Source: an uncultured bacterium (lineage in GTDB: Bacteria > Planctomycetota > Phycisphaerae > Phycisphaerales > SM1A02). Taken from it: DNA of 6,106 nucleotides. Below the pieces are notes generated by a model, which was given only the letters and a program-made list of their open reading frames with translations, did not search any database and was not told the DNA's origin. Of this stretch, positions 1 through 5,660 are shown piece after piece. How positions within the stretch are numbered: position 1 is the stretch's first letter; every line of letters begins with the position of its first letter. The stretch spans positions 1-6,106 of the forward strand of contig CAIXEV010000706.1 in the NCBI GenBank assembly GCA_903918555.1, given 5' to 3'. The position numbers and the translations under genes are program-made.

Positions 1-404
1 GCCATGACCTCGAGGCGGAGCGTGGTCTCGATGATCTCCTCGTCGGTGCCGTCGACCGCCATGCGGAGGCCCTTGGAGAGGAACGGGTCCTCGATCTTCT
101 CGATCTCGTTCTCGAGCGCGAGGATGCCGTCGCGGCGCGCCTTGTCGGAGAGCGTGCTCATGAGCTTGACCGTCTCGATGGCGGACAGGCCCTTGTGGAA
201 CAGGAAGCAGCGGATGTAGCCGGGCACGCACTTCAGGCTCTCCATGGGCATGGCCATGAGGAGCACCGAGATGGTTCCACCGAACACCATGATGATGCCC
301 TTCTCCGAGTAGAACATGGAGAACTGGCCATGCGACGCCATCCAGCCCACGAGCACGCAGGCGATGACTCCGATGATGGATCCGATGACACTTGCCTTGT
401 CCAT
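1..404 (-). CDS. motA: Flagellar motor stator protein MotA, N-terminal part (3' end outside window)
   Basis: MotA pairs with MotB in the inner membrane to form the ion-driven stator that turns the flagellar rotor. The visible 134 residues are about half of a usual MotA. Residues 4-24 form a first membrane segment and 36-53 a second one with the 'GG-T' turn typical of the family (GGTISVLL). The cytoplasmic loop follows, with Arg90 and Glu98 in the pattern RRDGILALE, matching in spacing the two charged residues that in E. coli MotA contact rotor protein FliG. After that comes DPFLSKGLRMAVDGTDEE, a stretch typical of MotA/PomA. The ATG at 404 is supported by a GGAGG (minus strand, 412-416) seven bases upstream. 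The gene continues past the left edge; motB would be expected next but cannot be seen. ExbB/TolQ relatives are less likely because of the Arg90/Glu98 loop. The driving ion cannot be told from this fragment. Confidence 0.9.
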   Translation of the reverse strand, partial: MDKASVIGSIIGVIACVLVGWMASHGQFSMFYSEKGIIMVFGGTISVLLMAMPMESLKCVPGYIRCFLFHKGLSAIETVKLMSTLSDKARRDGILALENEIEKIEDPFLSKGLRMAVDGTDEEIIETTLRLEVM

Positions 405-411
405 CTCTCTG

Positions 412-416
412 CCTCC
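412..416 (-). promoter_or_regulatory. Shine-Dalgarno site of motA
   Basis: On the minus strand this reads GGAGG, seven bases before the ATG at 404. It is the clearest ribosome binding site in the window and fixes the motA start. Confidence 0.75.
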
Positions 417-608
417 GGGCGGACGACGCCGCCGACGAGCCGCGCGCACACCCCGTGGGTGATCCCATGGGTGGGCGAACGGACCCGAAGGCGCATCGGC
501 CGTCGCGGCGGGCGGCATCGGTTCCATCCACGCGTTCCGTGCGGTTTGGGGTGGTCTGTAGGGTTTCGGGGGCGTCGGCGGCCAGGCTCGGCATTCTCGG
601 ACGGCGGC

Positions 609-612
609 GAGG
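609..612 (+). promoter_or_regulatory. Possible Shine-Dalgarno for an alternative GTG start at 620
   Basis: GAGG lies seven bases before an in-frame GTG (620-622) of the dehydrogenase gene. The annotated ATG at 647 has nothing comparable, so this short site could decide the start. The match is only four bases in GC-rich DNA, and conserved family sequence begins only after the ATG, so I leave the choice open. Confidence 0.3.
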
Positions 613-646
613 CGGGTTTGTGCCTATCCTCGCGCCTCTGACGCCT

Positions 647-1612
647 ATGGACGACTCACCCTCCAGCAATTCCGCGCGGCCGCTTGCCGTGGTCACCGAG
701 CATCTCGCAGACGAGGCCGCTGAGTGGCTCGGGCAGCGTTGCGAGGTCCTCAGGGCGGGTGTGACCGATCCGCAGTTCGCCGAGGCCGCGCCGGCCATCG
801 AGGCGCTCGTCGTGCGCACCTACACGCACGTCGATGACAAGCTGCTCGCCTGCCTGCCACGGCTCAAGGTCGTGGGACGCGCGGGCGTGGGCATCGACAA
901 CATCGATGTCGCCGCGTGCCGCGCCCGCGGCGTGCGCGTGGTGTCGACGCCCGACGCAAACACGCAGGCGGTGGTCGAGTACGTCGTGTGCCTCCTCTGC
1001 GATGCGCTGCGGCCGCGGCTCTTCCTCGACGAGGCGGTGTCCAAGCAGGAGTGGGACGAACTCCGCCAGGATGTGGTCGGGCTGTGGCAGATGGACGAGC
1101 TCGTGCTCGGCATCCTCGGCCTCGGACGGATCGGCAAGCGCGTGGCCGAGGTCGCGCGCGCGATCGGCTTCACGGTGGTCTACCACGACATCGCCGAGAT
1201 CGCGCCCGAACGGCGCAACGGCGCGGAGCCCGTGAGCGTGACGCGGCTGTTCGCCGAGTGCGATGTGATCAGCGTGCACGTCGACGGCCGCACGGAGAAC
1301 AAGCGATTCGTCGGCCGCGAGCTGATCTCGCTCATGCGGCCCGACGCGATCCTCATCAACACCTCGCGCGGCTGCGTGATCGACACCCATGCGCTCGCCG
1401 ACTGGCTGCGCGTCAACCCCGCCGCCGCTGCGCTCCTCGACGTGCACGAGCCCGAGCCGATCACCGACGCCAACCCCCTGCTGCCGCTCCCGAACGCGCA
1501 TCTCGCGCCGCACCTCGCCAGCCGAACGATGACCGCCATGGACAACATGAGCTGGGTCGTGCGCGACGTCGTCGCGGTCCTCGAGGGCCGCACGCCGAAG
1601 TGGCCCGTGTGA
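647..1612 (+). CDS. NAD-dependent D-2-hydroxyacid dehydrogenase, 3-phosphoglycerate dehydrogenase-like, no ACT domain
   Basis: A 321-residue enzyme of the D-isomer-specific 2-hydroxyacid dehydrogenase family, which interconverts 2-hydroxyacids and 2-ketoacids with NAD(H) in the cytoplasm. The N-terminal substrate domain carries LKVVGRAGVGIDNIDV (73-88) and NTQAVVEY (105-112), both strongly 3-phosphoglycerate-dehydrogenase-like. The Rossmann fold shows G158-L-G160-R-I-G163, with Asp181 ending the second strand, which favours NAD over NADP. The expected catalytic triad is present: Arg241 (INTSRG), Glu270 (DVHEPEP) and His289 (LAPHLAS). It ends just after the catalytic domain, so the ACT or other regulatory domains of long SerA enzymes are absent. 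Related glycerate, hydroxypyruvate or lactate dehydrogenases share this architecture, so the substrate is uncertain and I give no symbol. The ATG at 647 has no clear ribosome site; an in-frame GTG at 620 with GAGG at 609-612 is a credible alternative adding nine residues. The gene converges on eno. Confidence 0.88.
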   Translation: MDDSPSSNSARPLAVVTEHLADEAAEWLGQRCEVLRAGVTDPQFAEAAPAIEALVVRTYTHVDDKLLACLPRLKVVGRAGVGIDNIDVAACRARGVRVVSTPDANTQAVVEYVVCLLCDALRPRLFLDEAVSKQEWDELRQDVVGLWQMDELVLGILGLGRIGKRVAEVARAIGFTVVYHDIAEIAPERRNGAEPVSVTRLFAECDVISVHVDGRTENKRFVGRELISLMRPDAILINTSRGCVIDTHALADWLRVNPAAAALLDVHEPEPITDANPLLPLPNAHLAPHLASRTMTAMDNMSWVVRDVVAVLEGRTPKWPV

Positions 1613-1627
1613 ACGAGTCGAGAGCGC

Positions 1628-2923
1628 TCACCGCCGCGTGCCGAGCCCTGCGTTCGCGCCCAACTCCTCGGCGATACGAAGCAGTTGGTTGTACTTCGCG
1701 TTGCGGTCCGAGCGGCACGGGGCGCCGGTCTTGATCTGGCCGCAGTTCGTCGCGACGGCGATGTCGGCGATGGTCGAGTCCTCGGTCTCGCCCGAGCGGT
1801 GCGAGAGGATCGCGCGGTAGCCCGAGCGGTGCGCGAGGTTGACCGCCGCGAAGGTCTCGCTGAGCGTGCCGATCTGGTTCACCTTGACCAGGATCGCGTT
1901 GCCGCACTTCTCGGCGATGCCCTTGGCGAGGAACTTGGGATTGGTGACGAAGAGGTCGTCTCCGACGAGCTGCACTTTGCCGCCGAGCTTGTCGGTGAGC
2001 TTGCGCCAGCCTGCCCAGTCGTCCTCGGCAAGTCCGTCCTCGATCGAGTGGATCGGGTACTTGGCGCACCAGGATGCCCACAGATCGATGATCTCGTCGC
2101 TGGTGGCGACATGGTCGGGCCGCGACTTGAAGTAGCGGTAGCCCGTCTTGCCGACGGCCTTGGCCTCGTTGGACAGCTCGCTCATGGCGGGATCCAGCGC
2201 GATGAACACCTGCTCGCCCAGCTTGTAGCCCGACTTCTCGACGGCGATCGCGATGAGTTCGAGCGCCTCCTCGTTCGACTTGAGGTTCGGCGCGAAGCCG
2301 CCCTCGTCGCCGACGGCGGTCGAGAGGTGCTTGTCGTGCAGGACCTTCTTGAGCCCGTGGTAGCACTCGACGCCACAGCGGAGCGCGTCCTCGAAGGTGT
2401 CGAATCCCCACGGCTGGATCATGAACTCCTGCATGTCGACCGTCGAGTCGGCGTGCTTGCCGCCGTTGAGGATGTTCATCATCGGCACGGGCAGCGTCTT
2501 GGCCGCCACGCCGCCGAGGTAGCGGTAGAGCGGCTGGCGCGTGGCCGCCGCGGCCGCGTGCGCGACCGCCATCGACACCGCGAGCGTTGCGTTCGCGCCG
2601 AGGCGCGACTTGTTCTCGGTGCCGTCGAGCTCGAGGAGGACCGTGTCGATCCCCTCCTGGTCGGTCGCGTCGAGGCCGAACACGGCCGGCGCGATCTCGT
2701 CGTTCACATGGTCGACCGCCTTCGTGACGCCCTTGCCGAGCCAGCGGCTCTTGTCGCCGTCGCGCAGCTCGACCGCCTCGTGCTCGCCCGTCGACGCGCC
2801 CGAGGGCACCGCCGCGCGGCCGCCCATGCCGTTCTCAAGCACGACCTCGGCCTCGAGGGTCGGGTTGCCGCGGGAATCAAGGATCTGGCGTGCGTGGACG
2901 GACTCGATGGCGAAGGTCGACAT
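1628..2923 (-). CDS. eno: Enolase (phosphopyruvate hydratase)
   Basis: Enolase reversibly dehydrates 2-phosphoglycerate to phosphoenolpyruvate in glycolysis and gluconeogenesis and works as a magnesium-dependent cytoplasmic enzyme. The 431-residue product has the normal length and collinear motifs. It begins with IESVHARQILDSRGNPT, followed by the active-site loop SGASTGEHEA (41-50) and catalytic-region glutamates Glu166 (DMQEF) and Glu207 (GDEGGFAPN). Magnesium ligands are Asp244, Glu295 (SIEDGL) and Asp322 (GDDLFVTN). The catalytic base is Lys347 within the enolase signature VKVNQIGTLSET, with LSHRSGET (His375) and QIKTGAP (Lys398) after it. The ATG at 2923 is chosen because family homology starts there and GGAG (minus strand, 2931-2934) lies seven bases upstream; a frame extension to 2974 adds only non-conserved residues. 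It lies 57 bases downstream of the repeat-protein gene and ends 15 bases from the convergent dehydrogenase. Nothing looks truncated or unusual. Confidence 0.98.
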   Translation of the reverse strand: MSTFAIESVHARQILDSRGNPTLEAEVVLENGMGGRAAVPSGASTGEHEAVELRDGDKSRWLGKGVTKAVDHVNDEIAPAVFGLDATDQEGIDTVLLELDGTENKSRLGANATLAVSMAVAHAAAAATRQPLYRYLGGVAAKTLPVPMMNILNGGKHADSTVDMQEFMIQPWGFDTFEDALRCGVECYHGLKKVLHDKHLSTAVGDEGGFAPNLKSNEEALELIAIAVEKSGYKLGEQVFIALDPAMSELSNEAKAVGKTGYRYFKSRPDHVATSDEIIDLWASWCAKYPIHSIEDGLAEDDWAGWRKLTDKLGGKVQLVGDDLFVTNPKFLAKGIAEKCGNAILVKVNQIGTLSETFAAVNLAHRSGYRAILSHRSGETEDSTIADIAVATNCGQIKTGAPCRSDRNAKYNQLLRIAEELGANAGLGTRR

Positions 2924-2930
2924 GGCGGGG

Positions 2931-2934
2931 CTCC
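2931..2934 (-). promoter_or_regulatory. Shine-Dalgarno site of eno
   Basis: The minus strand reads GGAG seven bases before the eno ATG at 2923. It supports that start over upstream in-frame codons. Confidence 0.6.
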
Positions 2935-2980
2935 GGTTGCTCGCTGGTGCGAGGGCTCGGAGTCTACCCGCCATGCCTCG

Positions 2981-5533
2981 TCACGGGCAGGCGCCCCACG
3001 CCGAGAGAACCGTGGCGAGGTCGAAGGCGTCGACCGCGCCGCTCTGGTCGAGATCGGCGCCGCAACCCGCGCTGCACGGTCCCCACGCCGCGAACAGCGC
3101 TGCGAGATCGGCCGCGTCGACCGCGCCGCTTCCGTCGATGTCACCGACACAGCCGCCGCCGCACGGATCGACGATGCCGATGTGCGAGCCCGGGCCGTTG
3201 CTGCGGGCACCGATCGCGCCCACGATGTGCAGCGACCGCGTGCCGTCCAGCTCGAGGTCGGCCACGATCGCGGGCGCGGAGATCGCGTCGAGATTCGTGG
3301 CGACCGTCTCCCAGGCGAAGCTCTCGAAGCGATGGATCGAAGACCTGTTGAAACCGAACGGATTCTCGTTCACGAGGTGCAGCGTCTCAGCTCCGTCGCC
3401 GTCGTCGTCGAATCGCACGAGCGAGCCGCCGGCCTGGTACGGCCCGTCGCTCGAGACCGGCCCGAACGAAGCCCACCCGCCCGACTCAAGCCGCTGCACC
3501 CAGCCGACCGAGCTGCCGACGAGCATCTGACCGAACGAGAAGAGCGAGGGCGTGCCGTCGCCGTCGTGGTCGAAGACCTGCAGACGGAACACATGCCCCT
3601 CCGTGATCGTGCCGAGGTTCGACCACGATGTGCCGTTGAACTTGCGCACGCGCTGGAAGAAGGTGTTTGGAGAATTGTTGCCCATCGCCACGATAAGGCT
3701 CGGCGTGCCGTTGCCATCGTCATCGAACGCAACGATCGAGTTGACCGACTGACCTTGCCCCGGGTTGACGTTCGTCCATGCGGAACCATTCCAGCCCGCG
3801 AGCCTGCTGTTCGCAGCCCCTGCGATCTCGGTGAAGTACCCGCCCGCGAAGAGCGTCGGCTGGCCGTTGCCATCGTGATCGACCGCCGCAAGCGTCACCA
3901 CGAAACCGTTGAAACTTCCGCCGAGCTGCGTCCATGTGCCGCCACCCTTCGACGGGTTGTAGACGGCGATCGTGCGGGCGGTCCAGCTTGGGGCGTAGGG
4001 CAGCCCCGTGTCGCCAGCCGCGTAGAGCGACTTCACGCCGTCGCCATCGAGATCGGCGACAAGCAGCGCCTCGACGGCCTCGCCCCACGGGTTTGCGATT
4101 CCGGTCCACGAGGCGCCGTCGAACGCGGCGAGCCGCGGCACCGGCACGCCGCCCGCCTGCGTGAAGACGCCACCGACGATGAGCGACTCGCGTCCGTCGC
4201 CATCGTGGTCGAACAGGACAGCCGAACTTGCCTCGGCGTTGAGCCCGCGGGTCGCAGCCATCAAACCGACGGCGCTCCATGCGGTGCCGTCGTACGACGC
4301 CACGCGGCCCACGGCCGTGCCGCCCGCGCGCACGAAGTTTCCGACGCAGATGAGTTCCGCTGCGCCATCGGCGTCGAGATCGTGTCCGAACAGCCCGCGG
4401 TAGGCACCGAGGTTCGACCCCGGGAACCCCCCGCCTGCGTCGACCCACGCCTTGCCGTTCCATCGCGCGAGGTTCGCGACCGTGACTCCGCCGACGAGGT
4501 CGAAGAACCCCGTCGCGAAGAGCGTGGGGCCCGCACCATCGCCGAGGTCGACCGACGCGACGCGCTGCACGGCCGCAGCGAGGTTCGTGGGCGACTGCGT
4601 TCGGAAGAAGGTGCCTCCGACAGCGTTCCACGAGCTTCCATCGAACGCGACCACCTGCGAACCGCTGGTCGCACCTGACGAGAGGAGCCCGCCAACCACC
4701 AGCTCGGCGGCGCCGTCGCCATTGGTGTCGGCGGAGCACATCGAGTAGACGCCTTGCGAGATCACCGCAGGCAGCGCGCCCGTGCCGACCGACGACCAGG
4801 TGAAGCCGTCCCAGCGCGCGATTCCGCTTGCGATGGTGGATCCGCCCGCGCTCACGCTGACAGTCGCGAAGAGTTCCCTGCGTCCGTTGCCATCCGAGTC
4901 ATGCGCGACAAGCGAAACCACACTGGTCGTGGACGGTGACGCTGGCAAGATCGCGTTCTCAGGCGACAGCGACACCCAGCCCGAGGGCGTCCAGCGGAGA
5001 ATCACCTGCGCGGCGTCTGGCGCGTTTCGCTGCGAAGCGATGAAGCTCGGAATCCCGTCGCCATCCGCGTCGATCACGACGGCGTCGCCGAGCCGCTGGT
5101 TCACGGCGTGCCCGACCCACGATGCGCCGTTCCACTCGAGCATGCCGTAGAGCGGCCCGCTTGGCTCGAGACGAAGCGCTCCAAGCACGAGGAACGACGG
5201 CGTGCCGTCGCCATCGAGGTCGAACCGCTCGAGCTTCGCGACCGTTCCGGTGAACGAAGTCCCGAACTGCTGCCACCGGCCGTTCACGAGCTGCACGAGT
5301 CCCGTGAAGCTCGTGCCCGACGCGGCACCAGAGCCAGCGACGAACAGCGACGGAACCCCGTCGCCGTCGTGGTCGATCGACGCAGAACCGGTCGGAAGCG
5401 TGTCGAAGCCGATCGGTAGCTCGAGCCCGCTGCGCCAGCCGAGAGACGGGCAGTCTGCCTGCGCCGCCGCCGCGAGCCCAAGGACGGTTGCTCCGATCAC
5501 GATGGAGATGGAGATGGAGTGAGGAATCTTCAT
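2981..5533 (-). CDS. Exported FG-GAP-like repeat protein with C-terminal GC-type dockerin-like pair
   Basis: The 850-residue product has no enzyme signature I recognise. Residues 1-26 form a Sec signal peptide: MK, a hydrophobic core, then AQA before Asp27. Residues 33 to 764 consist of repeats of about 50-60 residues. Each has an aromatic turn of the form (W/F/Y)-(D/N)-G-x-x-W and, 16-27 residues later, a calcium-type loop D-x-D-G-(D/N)-G followed by a hydrophobic strand, for example DHDGDGVPSLFVAG. The loops begin at 54, 105, 155, 212, 269, 329, 385, 442, 494, 552, 604, 655, 709 and 759. This is the logic of FG-GAP/VCBS beta-propeller repeats. The tail (791-850) holds two dockerin-like loops, DIDGSGAVDAADL and DLDQSGAVDAFDL, each followed by AWGPC or AWGACP. 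The start at 5533 is set by the signal peptide; a TTG-initiated extension to 5602 would bury it. No strong ribosome site is seen. Surface attachment or ligand binding is an inference only. Confidence 0.85.
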   Translation of the reverse strand: MKIPHSISISIVIGATVLGLAAAAQADCPSLGWRSGLELPIGFDTLPTGSASIDHDGDGVPSLFVAGSGAASGTSFTGLVQLVNGRWQQFGTSFTGTVAKLERFDLDGDGTPSFLVLGALRLEPSGPLYGMLEWNGASWVGHAVNQRLGDAVVIDADGDGIPSFIASQRNAPDAAQVILRWTPSGWVSLSPENAILPASPSTTSVVSLVAHDSDGNGRRELFATVSVSAGGSTIASGIARWDGFTWSSVGTGALPAVISQGVYSMCSADTNGDGAAELVVGGLLSSGATSGSQVVAFDGSSWNAVGGTFFRTQSPTNLAAAVQRVASVDLGDGAGPTLFATGFFDLVGGVTVANLARWNGKAWVDAGGGFPGSNLGAYRGLFGHDLDADGAAELICVGNFVRAGGTAVGRVASYDGTAWSAVGLMAATRGLNAEASSAVLFDHDGDGRESLIVGGVFTQAGGVPVPRLAAFDGASWTGIANPWGEAVEALLVADLDGDGVKSLYAAGDTGLPYAPSWTARTIAVYNPSKGGGTWTQLGGSFNGFVVTLAAVDHDGNGQPTLFAGGYFTEIAGAANSRLAGWNGSAWTNVNPGQGQSVNSIVAFDDDGNGTPSLIVAMGNNSPNTFFQRVRKFNGTSWSNLGTITEGHVFRLQVFDHDGDGTPSLFSFGQMLVGSSVGWVQRLESGGWASFGPVSSDGPYQAGGSLVRFDDDGDGAETLHLVNENPFGFNRSSIHRFESFAWETVATNLDAISAPAIVADLELDGTRSLHIVGAIGARSNGPGSHIGIVDPCGGGCVGDIDGSGAVDAADLAALFAAWGPCSAGCGADLDQSGAVDAFDLATVLSAWGACP
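2984..3163 (-). other. GC-type dockerin-like domain of the repeat protein
   Basis: Residues 791-850. Two EF-hand-like loops, starting at Asp798 and Asp827, follow the dockerin pattern D-x-D-x-S-G-x-V-x-x-x-D-L. Cysteines at 791, 795, 820, 824 and 849 flank them, with AWGPC and AWGACP after each helix. Classical type I dockerins bind cohesins in cellulosomes. In planctomycetes such tails end many exported proteins and the partner is not known to me. It is placed like a sorting or anchoring tail. Confidence 0.75.
3242..5437 (-). repeat. About 14 tandem FG-GAP-like protein repeats with calcium-type loops
   Basis: This stretch codes for residues 33-764. The DNA shows the periodicity directly: versions of the plus-strand word CCGTCGCCATCGTGGTCGAA recur every 150-180 bases (for example near 3555, 3707, 3866, 4195 and 5360), encoding the F/V-D-H-D-G-D-G loop. 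Spacing between successive loops ranges from 50 to 60 residues. Two loops are degenerate: unit 6 (DLGDGAG, from residue 329) and unit 14 (DLELDG, from residue 759). Copies are diverged rather than identical, so the array looks old and not recently amplified. Confidence 0.8.
5456..5533 (-). other. Signal peptide of the repeat protein
   Basis: Residues 1-26: a short basic start (MK), a hydrophobic core (ISIVIGATVLGLAAAA) and an AQA cleavage site before Asp27-Cys28. The cysteine is not in a lipobox, so a Sec/signal peptidase I substrate is more likely than a lipoprotein. Confidence 0.85.
5501..5518. repeat. Three tandem GATGGA hexamers
   Basis: The plus strand has GATGGA three times in a row. 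On the coding strand this is TCCATC x3, encoding Ser-Ile three times in the signal-peptide core of the repeat protein. A gain or loss of one unit would stay in frame. Confidence 0.8.
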
Positions 5534-5660
5534 GCGCGTTGATACGCAGGATGACGGATGCCATCGCGCAAAGCAAGCCGCGCGCCAAAGATTGTTGACC
5601 AATTGGACACTTGGCCCCGAATTCAGGGCTGCTTCCCGGCGCCAGCACGGCCCCTGCCGC
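5534..5660. other. Intergenic region between ccsA and the repeat-protein gene
   Basis: This holds the 127 bases between the ccsA stop and the start of the repeat-protein gene. The sequence is slightly less GC-rich than its flanks around 5588-5606. Two palindromic stretches are visible: TGACCAATTGGACA (5596-5609, one mismatched pair) and GCCCCGAATTCAGGGC (5614-5629, one G-T pair). The second lies about 30 bases beyond the ccsA stop and could form a hairpin, but no T-run follows, so a rho-independent terminator is not supported. A promoter for the downstream gene may be here, but I cannot place its boxes. Confidence 0.4.

Larger units (their letters stand above)
405..646. other. Divergent intergenic region between motA and the dehydrogenase gene
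   Basis: About 240 bases separate the two divergently transcribed genes, so both promoters should lie here. I cannot place either with confidence. No good sigma-70 pair, sigma-54 (GG-N10-GC type) site or complete flagellar sigma-28 site stands out. A GCCGATGC on the minus strand only half resembles the sigma-28 -10 box and lacks the TAAA -35. Two similar 9-base direct copies, CCGTGGGTG (453-461) and CCATGGGTG (465-473), sit 12 bases apart and could be an operator, but this may be chance in GC-rich DNA. Open frames across this stretch have no recognisable protein features. Confidence 0.5.

Noticed and set aside
480..540. A flagellar sigma-28 promoter for motA
   Set aside because: GCCGATGC on the minus strand resembles the -10 box in six of eight bases, but no TAAA-like -35 lies at the right distance.
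392..646. An upstream extension of the dehydrogenase frame to 392
   Set aside because: The extra residues are Arg/Ala/Pro-rich, not family-like, and would begin inside the 5' end of motA on the other strand. Only the last nine (from GTG 620) are considered possible.
656..1513. A 285-codon minus-strand open frame opposite the dehydrogenase
   Set aside because: It is rich in His, Arg, Asp and Val with no recognisable motif, and the plus-strand frame has complete catalytic and NAD-binding signatures.
2924..2974. An extended eno start at 2974
   Set aside because: Enolase homology and the ribosome site both fit the ATG at 2923. The 17 extra residues are not conserved in the family.
2924..2980. 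A promoter for eno in the 57-base gap, using TAGACT as -10
   Set aside because: No -35-like hexamer is found 16-18 bases upstream, so the single -10-like word is not enough.
1685..4678. A 997-codon open frame on the plus strand, antisense to eno and to most of the repeat-protein gene
   Set aside because: It runs without a stop only because the opposite strand codes with strongly GC-biased third positions. Its translation is a low-complexity mix of Arg, Ala, Val, Asp and Glu with no domain, and it spans two real genes and their intergenic gap.
3242..5437. The periodic DNA word treated as a CRISPR-like or mobile repeat array
   Set aside because: The period is a multiple of three and varies, the copies are diverged, and the repeats sit inside one continuous coding frame as codons for the calcium loops.
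5534..5602. A TTG-started extension of the repeat protein to 5602
   Set aside because: It would place 23 residues ahead of a good signal peptide. The ATG at 5533 gives a normal exported protein.
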